Positions 46,988 to 57,923 of a DNA stretch of 64,000 bases are shown here, piece after piece. This stretch comes from Turnera subulata (lineage: Eukaryota > Streptophyta > Magnoliopsida > Malpighiales > Passifloraceae). How positions within the stretch are numbered: position 1 is the first letter of the stretch; every line of letters begins with the position of its first letter. The stretch is taken from assembly GCA_028386065.3 (NCBI GenBank), contig JAKUCV010005543.1, positions 57,960 through 121,959 on the forward strand, in the 5' to 3' direction. The notes beneath the pieces were generated by a model. That model worked only from the letters and a program-made list of their open reading frames with translations. It searched no databases and was not told where the DNA came from. The position numbers and the translations under genes were made by a program.

Positions 46988-48970
46988 CTATTCAGGCAAT
47001 GCCCTCATTGCCTTCCGTAGATAGGAAGCCACTTGCCGTCCAAACCGATTCAGCTTGTCCTCGTGCACCCATCTCGCTTCAGGTTGATCCCTCCACTTGA
47101 CTAGATACTCGAACACAACAGCATCCTCCGTACATCGAACAACCCGGTGTGCCTTTATCCACATGCGAGGTGGTTGCCTATCCATAGGAACTTCATCTTC
47201 CTTTGGTATTGCCTTTACCTCTGCCTCGTTTGGTTTTGCCACACTAGTTTGCCCCGTTTCCAAAGCCATCTTTGCCGCTGATATTGCTCCCAAGGTTGAT
47301 TCCCGCATAGTGCTCAAGACGCAGCGTGGCTACACACCATCAAGTACAATCGAACCCTCTTTGCAAAAGATCAACGCTTCATTTTTATCCAAGAACTCCA
47401 TGCCAAGTACCATAGGATAATCATCAAGCTCCACCACAGTAAACTCTAGCCGTCCACACCAGTTACCAATGCGAACCTTCATGTCATATGCTAACCCCAC
47501 AATAGGTTGTGCCTCCAAGTTCACCGTTTTCATTGTAGTTGTGCTCTCTTGCGGCATGTACCGAATCCCCAATTCTCTGGCCGTCTTGGCTTGTAGAAAA
47601 TTGTGAGTCGCACCTGTGTCAACCAAAGCATCCAACTCCGTACCTCCAACTTGAACTCGAACGAACATCCGTCCCTTCTTGCTTGGCTTAGCCGCAGCAT
47701 CTATGGCTCCGAGTCTTTCTAGTGGTGCCATTCTGACACTATGTGGACCCTTGCACAGAAAACATTCCCACGGTTTGTTATCATCACCTTTGCCTCCTTT
47801 CCCCAATTTGGCGTCACTTGACTTGGTTGATGATGTATAACTCCCGAACTTAGCCTTCTCTCCACCACCTTTAGAATCGCCATCCTGGTGATTAGAGCTT
47901 TTCAGCTTGTCTCCCTTGTAATCTGCTAAGGACTCCGCCACTCGAATAGCATCGACTAAGGTCTCAACTTCACGTCTATCGACCTCCATTTGTGCCCAAT
48001 CTTGCAAGCCTCCAACGAACATGTCCAACGCTTCAGAATCTGGCATGCGTGGAATTTTGAACTTCAGCTCTTGAAATTCCTTCACGTACTTTCGAATACT
48101 ATCCCCCTGCTTAAGGCTGCGCATTTTCCTTCTCGCCTCCTTATCAGCATACTTGGGATAGAACTATGCTTTCAGCTCTGTCACGAACTCGTCCCACGAA
48201 AGTCTCTTCCTTTCCGCCTCCAAGGTCTCTAGTCTTTGTTTCCACCAAAGCAAAGTAGCACCCTTGAAGTACCTAGAAGCAATTTGCACTTTCCGGTCCT
48301 CATCTGTAATCCTCATACCTGCAAAGTATTGATTCACACTAAACAAAAAACTGTCAAGCTCCTTAGCCACTCGCGTTCCATGATAGGTATTTCGCTTAGG
48401 TATGTCAATTTTAGGTAGTGCGTGTGCAGATGCACCTCCCTCTCCACTTGCAAGCACTCTTCTACATAGAGTCAGCTCTTCCTCCATGCGTATATTCCTG
48501 GCCTTCAGTTCTCGTAACTCCTGGCCTTGCACATCGAGTTGCTTCGACTGCTCATCAATCTGTTCTTGCAATTCAGCGATTGCCCTCTTGAACGATTCCT
48601 GTAGCTTGTCGAACTCCTCCCTAAGTGTTTGAGACCCTACATTCACTTTCGTGTGAAGGTCTGTGAGCTGTAGCCTCAACACCTGAACTTCATCCGTTCT
48701 ACCTTCACCGCTAGCTTCAAATTCATCAACTCGCTTCTCGAGGCCATTCAACCGTTCTTGAATTTTCTCACAGCGTTGTTGAAGGATCGGAACAGCAGCT
48801 TCCACTGTCGGATTTCCCGTCTTCGCTGGACCCCTACTCTTGGATCGGCCCCTATCAGCCTTCTTCTTCGGGTCAGCAACCTTCGGGTCATCCTTATTCA
48901 GATCAGACATCTCTTGAGTAGTAGTCTCACTCGTCTCTTGTTCCCCAAGAGGCGGCTTCTCTTTCGTCAT
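46988..48970 (-). pseudogene. Gag - protease - chromodomain polyprotein with two stops
   Basis: One frame of 661 codons runs from ATG at 48970 to TAG at 46988-46990, broken only by TAGs at 48164-48166 (codon 269, most simply from CAG) and 47330-47332. Order: a Lys/Arg-rich N-terminus; a long coiled coil (about 60-170); a capsid-like core (PKIDIPKRNTYHGTRVAKEL, YFKGATLLWWKQRLETLEAE, then KMRSLKQGDSIRKYVKEFQE after the stop); a degraded zinc knuckle (CFLCKGPH near 403, final Cys missing); protease LDALVDTGATHNFL (Asp-Thr-Gly near 451) with YPMVLGMEFLDKNEALI; and a chromodomain-like end (AVVFEYLVKWRDQPEARWVH near 617) with a short tail. The uninterrupted frame across the missing pol region shows the deletion was in frame or selected. 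Confidence 0.88.
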
Positions 48971-49167
48971 CCTTAACCAAAGATCTCAACACAAATCGCA
49001 ATTGGCAAAAAAGGAACAAAACAATTCGGGACCAAACAACAAATCACAGGAACCAAGCCAAACAAATCCACAAGCTCAACAAAATCCCACAAGTCGACTT
49101 TTATAATTAATAAAATCAAACCTGACTTTGAGGAACCCTCCTTGTCCAGCAACCCACGCTTCTAATT

Positions 49168-49420
49168 TGCTTCTGCCCACCAGCAACACCAAAAAGGCGC
49201 GCCCAGAAAACGCACCCCTGCCCAGTCGAAGGCGCGCCCAGCAATGCACCCAGGTTAGGTCGGTGGCGCGCCCCAGCAGCGCACCAAGGCTAGGTCGGTG
49301 GCACGCCCTAGCAGCAACGAATGCGCACCCTGCCAGCGACGAAGGCGCACCCACCAGCGACGAAGGCGCACCTTCCAGCGACGAAGGCGCCCCTGCCAGA
49401 AACCAGAAATCTTCTGCGAA
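49168..49420. repeat. Minisatellite-like leader of the gag-only element
   Basis: Between the primer binding site and the gag ATG, a GC-rich stretch carries about four copies of CCAGCGACGAAGGCGCACC (about 19-27 bp period, 49335-49395) preceded by looser copies of TAGGTCGGTGGCGCGCCC. It lies in the untranslated leader, where packaging signals usually sit. Open frames on both strands over it are products of the repeat. Confidence 0.75.
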
Positions 49421-49429
49421 TAAACACGA

Positions 49430-49445
49430 ACGCTCCGCTACCACT
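49430..49445 (-). promoter_or_regulatory. Primer binding site of the gag-only element
   Basis: Directly after the 5' LTR the element strand reads AGTGGTAGCGGAGCG. The core TGGTAGCGGAGC differs at two bases from the site complementary to initiator-Met tRNA and is identical to the Tekay element's site. Confidence 0.7.
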
Positions 49446-49882
49446 TGTCACGGACACAGGATGGCGCAGCGGAAAAACACCCAATATCCGTGCGGCTCTA
49501 GGTTCGCAACGATACCTAGATCAGCCTAAGCTAACAAAATAATAAGAACACAGTATTTGGGAGAAATCTTCGTAGTATTATTGCTCAAAGAATACAACAA
49601 CACACACAGCCCAACGCCTCCCCTCTCATGCTATTTATACAATAACACTTGAGTGCTCTCCAAGTAATCCTAAGAAAACCCACTCACACTAGGTTTCTTA
49701 TCCCCCACTCCTATTCTTTATGGACAAGGATTAGTCAAGTCCAAGCCCACAACGATACAAGCCCATTACATAATTAAGTGACTAGTTTAATTAAATAACA
49801 AACCCCTCACCATCAATCCAACATGCACACGGATTTGGCCTACACTAGGACTTTGTGTGCCTAAAAATCCCAATGCGTGACA
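49446..49882 (-). repeat. 5' LTR of the gag-protease-chromodomain element
   Basis: It is 437 bp, the same length as the left copy and differing at about 10-11 positions, mostly in the first 130 bases. It contains CTATTTATACAATAA on the plus strand near 49632, a possible TATA-like stretch in either orientation. Confidence 0.9.
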
Positions 49883-49886
49883 AAAA

Positions 49887-50397
49887 GGGGGTGGAATTTG
49901 AACAACAGTAGAACATGCTTGCTACCTTGGCCGGTACTTACTACTTAGACCTAATAGTAACAACTCTCGTCTCTAATCACATGGCTACTCAGGCAGAAAT
50001 AAAAAAAAAAATCCTCAATGAACTCTCATACAATTTGGGGGCAAAACTAGTAAAACTTGTGAAAAATGTTAATATTTTCAATGAGCAATAATGGCGATCT
50101 TGGAATGTTGGAATCAGAGATGAAAAACGTGTTGTAGCTAGAAAAGGCAGAAAAAACAAACGTCGTTATTATTGCAACGAAAATAATCTCCTTTTCCTTC
50201 ATTTAAAACGCATTTCCTAAGACATAGGTCGATCTCACTCATGACTCATCACAATAGTAACGGAGATGATAGGAGAGAATGGGTGTAGTCACAGCATGGA
50301 TAAATTAGTAAGTGTATTAAGTAAGTGGCAAAATGATCAAGGTGTTTGGACACAAAATTAGTGTTGTCCCTTAAGAATATGTAATGCCCTTTATTCT
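49887..50397. other. Intergenic DNA
   Basis: AT-rich sequence between the gag-only element and the Mutator-like MITE. No gene, repeat or terminus recognised. Confidence 0.5.
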
Positions 50398-50406
50398 AAT
50401 GAATTT

Positions 50407-51004
50407 GGGGACTGCTCACTTCCAGTATGAATGCCTCAAGTCTCTTCCTGTGTGTGGTTGAGATTTGCCCACATCACTTGAAAGTAATCTAACGGTCTTA
50501 TTTTGTCTTATTTTGAATAATTTTTTCAATTTTTCTTTTTTCCATCTCCAGGCGCTTTGTCTTTTTTTTTTTCCTTTCCCCTTTGAGGTTTTCATAGAAC
50601 CAACAAAAAAGTTGGTGACACTATACCTTGGATATCAAAGAAATCCCAAACTTTTATAACTATACCCAATCATATGATACATAATTTTAAATATATAAAT
50701 TTATTTTTGATAAGATAGAAGGGAAGAAAAATATTTTAATTATAAATGGGGAAAGGAGAAAAAAATAGAGGCGCCTGAAAGAGGAAAAAACAAAGATTGG
50801 AAAAATTGTTGGTTCTATGAAAATCTCAAAGGGGAAAGAAAAGCAAAAAGGACAAGGCGCTGGAGGAGGGAAAAAGAAAAATGAAAAAAATTATTTGAAA
50901 TAAGACAAAATAGCACCATTAAATTATTATAAAGTGTTGTGGGCAAATCTCAACCACACACTAGAAGAGACTTGAAGCATTCATACTGGAAATGAACAGC
51001 CCCC
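50407..51004. mobile_element. Mutator-like MITE with long terminal inverted repeats
   Basis: The left arm from GGGGACTGCTCACTTCC and the right arm, whose reverse complement starts GGGGGCTGTTCATTTCC, pair over roughly 200-220 bp at about 85% identity, around a spacer of about 180 bp. The flanks are AATGAATTT (50398-50406) and AATGAATTC (51005-51013), a 9-bp duplication with one mismatch, the length made by Mutator-type transposases. It has no coding capacity. If transcribed it would fold into a long hairpin. Confidence 0.85.
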
Positions 51005-51013
51005 AATGAATTC

Positions 51014-52724
51014 ATCTCCAACATCTAAAGATTAAAACCGCCTCCAGGCTATCTGCCAAGATTGGGTGGCAAATTCAAAGAAGAAGATGCATTAAGAAAA
51101 AGATATGGCAAGACTATCGCATCAATAGGCTATGACATGACACAAGCCCAAATAACGATGCCCACCTTAATTAATAAGTAAGCTGATCCAAATCCATGAG
51201 AGATTAGTCATGTCTTGATGGGAAAACTCCTACAATATAAAAATAAAAATCCCATGATAACCATGAAACATTAACAGTTCTTATACATGTCTACTGATTA
51301 AAAGCCTGTATATAACTAATTTTGTGAGAGTTATGATTTAAATTGCAAAATAATTCGTGTATAAAACATTTATTACAATAATTACTTCTGTATCACTTTT
51401 TATTTTGTATGAATTTCTTTTTATTATTATTATTTTCAGCACCAGTATCCAAAATATTATTGGATTCTATGTACCAAAAACAGTTCATTAGGCCTTTGCT
51501 TAACCTACACAAGTTCGGTGTAGGCTTACTAAAGAATAAACCTGTTTAAATGTTGATTTCTTTAGTTCGAAATGTTATACAAGATTTTTCTTTTAATAGA
51601 TTTTGGGGATTCCCTTATAAATTTATATGGATTTAGATTTCTTATCGTTAGATGTTTTGATTGTTATTGATTTAACACAACTTTCTGTATTAAATTACAA
51701 CAATTCGTTCTTAAATTGGAAGTATAATGGTATACAAAATAGAAAAATATAAGAACCTAGCAAGACAAATTGTAATTGTTTGGTCTCCATCAATATGCCT
51801 ATCAATCTGAAGCACGTTTTTCCTACGGAATGATGTTTTATGGATTGTGTATACTTTTCGAGCCAAGCTTGAACAGCAATTTAGACCACCCGTTAATACT
51901 GGACAACCTACTACAGAATGGTCAGGAATATGTGATGGGAACGAACCGATTATCTCCATGTCTTCTACTTACTGGAATCCTCAAACCAATTAACATGCAA
52001 AACTAATTTGCAGAAAGTTTTCCTTTTCCCATGAATTATCAATAAGCTGGGCCATCTAATCCTTTGTATATAGACAAGTTAGAATGAGGAATGATTAAAC
52101 AAATCCCTAACTTTAATAACACTTTTGGTTTACGTCTAATATGAAACCAATATTGAATATCAAATCTCAAACGTGAAAACCGAATACTATATGAGTTTCA
52201 AGGCGTGTAAGAGCAAAAAAATAGCAAAGCTGAAATTAGCGAAATTAACCCATGATAACAATATTCCAGTGGTCCGTGGAGAATTGATTTCTGATAATAT
52301 AGTCTGATTCTTGCTCAACTCAACCCCTCGTAGGTAGAGGAGGATGGAAGGAAGTGTCTAAGAATTGGAAACGCAACTAACGGGATAAATTGGTGTTTTT
52401 GGCACCTTCTTAATTCTTTAGGATTTTTTATGGTTTTAGATACTGCCATTCGATATTGTTGGAACACAACACAAGTGTGAGCCTTGTATCTAGATCGGAA
52501 AGAATTAAAGATGTTAAAGTGAGTAATGTATAAGTGGAGTGGACTCATATACTTAATACCTTAAGGTTTTAAGGTTACTATGATGTCCATATTCACTATT
52601 AAATCTCACTTGGGCCTAACTTCTGATAGCAGAGCTAATGGTCCGAATGAGATTGAATAGACTCGCAACATAGTGATGCTCTGGTGTTTGTTGCCCCTAT
52701 GTGAAAAGAAAAGTGGTTGGGCTC
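51014..52724. other. Intergenic DNA before the Copia nest
   Basis: AT-rich and without a recognised gene. Text near 52560-52720 has the look of degraded retrotransposon or untranslated sequence but carries no diagnostic motif. Confidence 0.4.
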
Positions 52725-53292
52725 TGTTGGGAAAACTCGGGTAATTTCCCCACTAAACAACTAGTGAATTGAACTGATTCGATAATTCCCAAAAAAGATG
52801 GCCTAGCCAATCTCCTTAGACAGAATTATCATTCCAAGATAAATCCCCAGGAAAGATTGGAGGAACAGAGGTTCACTTAAAACCCAATCTCCTAGATAGG
52901 ACTTACTTGCACAGTGTATTAATTCACAACCTAAACCCGAACAAAGGCGGCTTAGCCGGCCAACAAAAGAGACAAAGGCGGCTTAGCCAGCCAAATATTG
53001 AATACTAAATAAATGCAGAAATTAAAGGCGGAATATTAAAAAGAGAACTCAAAACTTGATAACGGAGTTCGGCCAAAATTTTGCCTACGTCTCCGGAGCG
53101 CCTTTATAGAATAGGCTTGCTCAATTTTTACTAAGAGAAGAGAAGTATTTAGTACAATTGTATGGAAACAATTATACTCTAATTTTTCGGGATGACTTAC
53201 TAAGGCAGGGGGAGTTCTATTTACAGCAAAACAAAACCCCCCCAAGCACTTTCTCCATGATGTGGGATGGAATAAGCAACACTATTCCAACA
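52725..53292 (-). repeat. 3' LTR of Copia-1
   Basis: Runs TGTTGGGAAAACTC...ATTCCAACA on the plus strand, a 5-bp-plus inverted TGTTGG/CCAACA end pair. On the element strand it is preceded by AAGGTGGAGATT, the polypurine tract. GGCTC (52720-52724) would be one copy of the target duplication; the other is outside the window. Confidence 0.88.
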
Positions 53293-53396
53293 AATCTCCA
53301 CCTTGTTGCTATTCAAATCCCACCAAGTACTAATCTTCTTAACCAAACAAAGAACAACCTTCATAGTGCTTCCAACTTGTGCCAACTGGCACCATC

Positions 53397-55636
53397 TCAA
53401 AAGCGCAGGATATTGACCAAGTCTAAACAATGTTCAAACTTGGCCCTAGTCGCCACCTTGGTCAGCATATCTGCAGGATTCTCCGAAGTCAAAACTTTTT
53501 GGAGAAGTATCTCTTCTTCTTTGAGAATCTCCCTCACCAAATGATAGTGAAGATTGATATGCTTCGTCCGTGCATGAAAGACTTGATTCTTTGCCAAATA
53601 AATAGCACTCTGACTGTCAGAATATACTACAAGTTGTTTCTGACCAACTCCCAAGTCTTTTAGCAACCCATGAAGCCAAATCGCCTCCTTTACAGCTTCT
53701 GTAATAGCCATATGCTCTGCCTCTGTAGTAGAAAAAGTCATCGTTGATTGTAAAGTGGACTTCCAACTAACCGGGGCTTTTGCTAATGTGAACAAATAGC
53801 CCGTTGTCGATCGGCGCTTATCCAAATCTCCTGCATAGTCTGAATCATAGTATCCGACCACTCCTTGACCAAGTGATTCATCCTGCTCAAACATTAAACC
53901 AACATCTACGGTATCTTTGAGATACCGAAGAATCCATTTCACAGCTTGCCAATGACCTCTGCCAGGATCATGCATGTATCTGCTCACAACACTAACAGCT
54001 TGTGAAATATCTGGTCTTGTACACACCATCGCATACATCAAGCTTCCAACCGTATTGGCATATGGGATCTTCACCATGTACTCTCGTTCTTCTTCTGTCT
54101 GTGGAGATAACTGGCTGCTAAGTTTCAAATGAGGGGCAAGTGGAGTACCTAGAGATTTTGATTCCTCATTCATACCAAAACGTTGTAGTACTTTCTTTAA
54201 ATACTGCTTTTGTGTCAGCCAAAACTTGCCTCTCTCTCTGTCCCTGCTTATCTCCATCCCGAGAATCTTTTTGGCTTCTCCCAAATCCTTCATCTCAAAC
54301 TCTTTACTCAACTAAGCCTTTAGCTTGTCAATTTCAACTTGGCTCTTTGCAGCTATCAACATGTCATCAACATATAAGAGTAGGTAGATGTAGGACCCAT
54401 CTTGAAGTCTGCTCAAATACACACAATGGTCGTATTTACTCATTGTGTACTTCTGACCCAACATAAACTTATCAAATCGTTTGTACCACTGCCTTGGAGA
54501 TTGCTTCAATCCGTACAACGACTTGTCTAGTTTGCACACCCAATTCTCTTTACCAGCAACTTTGTATCCATCTGGCTGAGTCATATAGATATCATCTTTC
54601 AAGTCACCGTGTAAGAACGCGGTCTTTACATCAAGTTGAGCTAGCTCCAAATTCAACTGTGCTACCAAGGCCAACAGAATTCTAATGGAGGAATGCTTCA
54701 CAACTGGAGAAAATACTTCATTATAGTCAATTCCTTCCTTCTGAGCGTAGCCTTTAGCCACCAATCTTGCCTTGTAGCGAATATCATTCTTGTTAGGAAA
54801 TCCTTCTTTCTTTGCAAATACCCATTTGCATCCAATTGCCTTCTTTCCCTTCGGTAGTTGTGTCAACTTCCATGTCTTGTTCTTCTGAAGAGATTTCATC
54901 TCCTCCTCCATAGAATCTTTCCATCTATTACTTTCAGAACTTCGAATGGCTTCTGAAAAAGTAGAAGGAACATCATCAATGACTGGAAGTGCATAGGCCA
55001 CCATTTCAATAAGACGTTCTGGTTTTCGACTTTCTCGTCTTGTTCTTCGAACGGCAATTGACTCCATCTGCTGTGAAGGTTCTTGGGTTGGAACCTCTTC
55101 TTCATTAGACTCTTCTTCTATCAATTGAGAGTCACTATTTGTGTTTCTAGCTGGGATCACCATGGTCTGCTCAAGCTCCACCTGCTTTGGAACACACTCC
55201 ATCTGCTGTGAAGTATCATCAGCTTCTTGATTCACCTTAGTCAACATGGCAGATTCATCAAAGGTAACATCTCTGCTGATAACTGTCTTCTTTATTTCTA
55301 GACACCAAAGACGGTATCCCTTTACTCCAACATTTAGACCCATAAACAGAGCCTTCTTTGCCTATGGATCCAACTTTGATTCATTCATATGATAGTATGC
55401 GATAGAACCAAAGACATGCAAAGAATCATAATCCATAGTAGGTTTCCTAGACCAAACTTCCAAAGGGGTCTTGCCATCTAAAGCAGATGATGGCAACCGA
55501 TTAACAAGATGTTGAGCATATGTCACAGCCTCAGCCCAAAAATTTCTGCCTAGCCCAGCATTAGACAGCATACAAAGAACTTTCTCCACCAATGTCTTGT
55601 TCATACGCTCTCTGTAAGTATTCGGGCATGCCAACT
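53397..55636 (-). pseudogene. Copia-1 pol: integrase end, RT and RNase H
   Basis: From 55636 downward: integrase C-terminal sequence (ERMNKTLVEKVLCMLSNAGL, FWAEAVTYAQHLVNRLPSS, DSLHVFGSIAYYHM), a TAG at 55362-55364, then a linker and RT (KTWKLTQLPKGKKAIGCKWV, GIDYNEVFSPVVKHSSIRIL, LDVKTAFLHGDLKDDIYMTQ, LYGLKQSPRQWYKRFDKF, catalytic YVDDMLIA). A second TAG at 54312-54314 is followed by RT end and RNase H (MKDLGEAKKILGMEIS, YANTVGSLMYAMVCTRPDI, STTEAEHMAITEAVKEAIWL) to a natural stop at 53397. Apart from two stops the frame is intact, so this is a relatively young copy. Confidence 0.93.
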
Positions 55637-57028
55637 TGACAATCAAGTGCAGCGGAAAAACCTGGAAACCTTGGAGGATCCAAGTGAAGCAACTAAATCG
55701 AACAACAAAATGAACATACCTGAAACGGTTAGGATCTTTCACCTAACTGAAGAACCGAATCAGCTAGAGCCGGAAGGATATCCTACTCCTCTACGGTATC
55801 CACACGAACCGTCAATCACAGGCCGAAATCGTCTCACGATCTCCAACCCCCGAGCACTCCCGAACCGTGGTGCTAGCTACGGATTTCCGGGAGCTATGTG
55901 GTGTTTGATGTGTTCTACTTTCTTCCTCAAAGAATGGGTGTGAGTGTGTTCTTTTTCAAAACTGAAACCTCTCACTCTCAAGTCTGAAAAATCTGATGGC
56001 CATAGCAAAATGAGCACACACTAATCAGATTATTCACACCCACTAATCCCACTCACAAAAGTGTTAGACAATGGCCAACACACTTGGCCATCATGATTAG
56101 CCTTTTGTCCAATCATGTCTCCACTAGTGCTAATGGGATTACACATCACTAGGCACCAGGTTTGGCTCAATAATTCTGACAATTATTGAATCAAACCAGC
56201 CCAAAACGACACTGGTCCAACCACAGTCCAACCATGGTCCAACCACAAACCGGTTCAACTACGGTCCAACCATGGTTCAACCACCTGCTCGAATCAACGA
56301 TTCTAAGTGTGTGACCCTGTAGGTACTTGTAACGTCCGACAATAATTGTAAACTCATTTACAATTATAAGCAAAGAGCAGCGTCTAGCAACACATCATTG
56401 CTACCCGAACGACAAGATCAGTACTGATTCTATATGCCTCGGAAATATGTCATCGTCCCTTCGTCCCATTATCAAGATTAAGCACGAGACATGGAATATG
56501 TCAATCTCGCATATGTTCAATCTCGGTTTCTTGATCCTCGAGTTAACCGCGTAAAACGGATACCTATGATATCACCATATCATAATCCGAGCATGGCCAT
56601 GCATTTACGGTTCAACTCTATCAAGAAACCATCCGATAATATACCCGTTATATGGGTTGGACGAATCCCCTCTGGATCATAATTGATGATCTCAGGTCTA
56701 AGGACAATACATATAAGAACCACTAATGACAATCATATAACGTTCCATGTAGGGTTCTTATGTGGGTCGGTCCAGTCCACAAGTTCTCTAACTTGTACCC
56801 GTATGTAGAATTCATATCTCATATAATTCTCAACATACGCTAGTCTTAATTTATTATTACAACTCATCCATAATAATAATCGACTAGGGACATTTTAAGA
56901 ATACAAATTATTCTAGGGTTATAAATATGTGCAAGTGATTATCTCATAATCATATTTATTGGAATAACCTCAATGTATATACATGACTACAATCATCCAT
57001 TGATTGGCTTTTGGGCATATTACTAACA
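55637..57028 (-). repeat. 3' LTR of Copia-2
   Basis: It is 1392 bp; on the element strand it starts TGTTAGTAATATGCCC and ends TTGATTGTCA. The preceding GTGCAAGTGGGAGAT on the element strand is the polypurine tract. Inside, near 56217-56287, variants of GGTCCAACCACAG / GGTTCAACCAC repeat about five times (period about 14-16 bp). Confidence 0.85.
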
Positions 57029-57041
57029 ATCTCCCACTTGC

Positions 57042-57923
57042 ACTAAAGCCAATCATCCATGTATCTAATACCAATGGATGTTGCATGACCATCATGCTTC
57101 CGCTGTGTGAAAGGCTCAGCCAAAAGATCTGCTACAAAGTTCTCAGAAGGAACTTTGTACAGCCTCAGTTGTAGAGTTGGCAACTGTATCTTACTTAGAA
57201 CTCTTCCAGCTCATAGCACCATCTCCAAGACAAAACACATAACCTGATTGCGATCTAAAGTCATCCCTGTCAGTTTGGAAGCTAGCATCTGTGTAACCCT
57301 TTACAACAAGCTCATCCATGCTTCCGTAAACCAGGAATACATCCTTAGTCCTTCTCAAGTACTTAAGGATGTTCTTAACTGCTGTCCAATGACTCTCACC
57401 CGGATCAGCTTGGTATCTACTTGTGACACTCAAAACATAAGCGACATCCGGTCGAGTACATAGCATGGCATACATGATAGATCCTATTGCCGAAGCATAA
57501 GGGATCTTACTCATCCGCTCTCTCTCATTCGATGTACTAGGACATTGATTCTTTGAGAGAGAGATGCCATGTGACATGGGCAAGAACCCTTTATTGGAAT
57601 CTTGCATGCTAAACCTCTTTAGCACCTTGTCAATATACGTACTCTGACTTAGCCCGAGAAGCCTTTTGGATCTATCTCTATAGATCTTTATACCTAACAC
57701 ATAGGCAGCTTCTCCTAAGTCCTTCATCGAGAAATTCTTCCCCAACCAAGTCTTTACAGACTGTAGTGTCGAAATATCATTCCCAATGAGTAGAATGTCG
57801 TCAACATATAACAACAAGAAAACAACAGTGCTCCCACTAACCTTCTTGTAAACACATGGTTCATCTTCATTTTTAATGAAACCAAACTCTTTGATTACTT
57901 CATTAAAACGATGATTCCAACTC
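57042..57923 (-). pseudogene. Copia-2 pol, RT end and RNase H with internal deletion
   Basis: Reading from 57923: SWNHRFNEVIKEFGFIKNED, catalytic YVDDILLIGND, MKDLGEAAYVLGIKIYRDRS, YASAIGSIMYAMLCTRPDVA, DFRSQSGYVFCLGDGAMSW, then ANSTTEA. Immediately after, with a frame change, comes YKVPSENFVADLLAEPFTQ and IRYMDDWL with a stop at 57042-57044. The central RNase H segment (normally about 60-70 residues with catalytic acids) is absent, so this copy has a deletion near 57165. Confidence 0.9.

Larger units (their letters stand above)
46540..49882 (-). mobile_element. Non-autonomous LTR element encoding gag, protease and chromodomain only
   Basis: Two 437-bp LTRs (46540-46976 and 49446-49882), starting TGTCA and ending TGACA on the plus strand, flank a 2.5-kb interior. 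They differ at only about 10-11 positions, so the insertion is fairly young. The interior encodes one minus-strand frame with gag, an aspartic protease and a chromodomain-like end; RT, RNase H and integrase are absent. Flanks share AAAA, but a clean 5-bp duplication is not seen (CAAAA left, AAAAG right). Gag-bearing elements without pol are known as TR-GAG; retention of protease and chromodomain in one frame is unusual. It would depend on a chromovirus for replication. Confidence 0.9.
52725..55636 (-). mobile_element. Copia-1 (Ty1/Copia, TNT1/Tork-like), 3' part
   Basis: A 568-bp LTR (52725-53292) is followed on the plus strand by reverse-oriented RNase H, RT and the end of integrase. The coding part stops abruptly at 55636, where the LTR of Copia-2 begins. 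The 5' half, including gag and the other LTR, must lie beyond Copia-2 and the window. Order integrase - RT - RNase H confirms Copia. Confidence 0.92.

Noticed and set aside
46535..49887. A clean 5-bp target duplication for the gag-only element
   Set aside because: Flanks are CAAAA and AAAAG; only AAAA is shared and the A-run makes alignment ambiguous.
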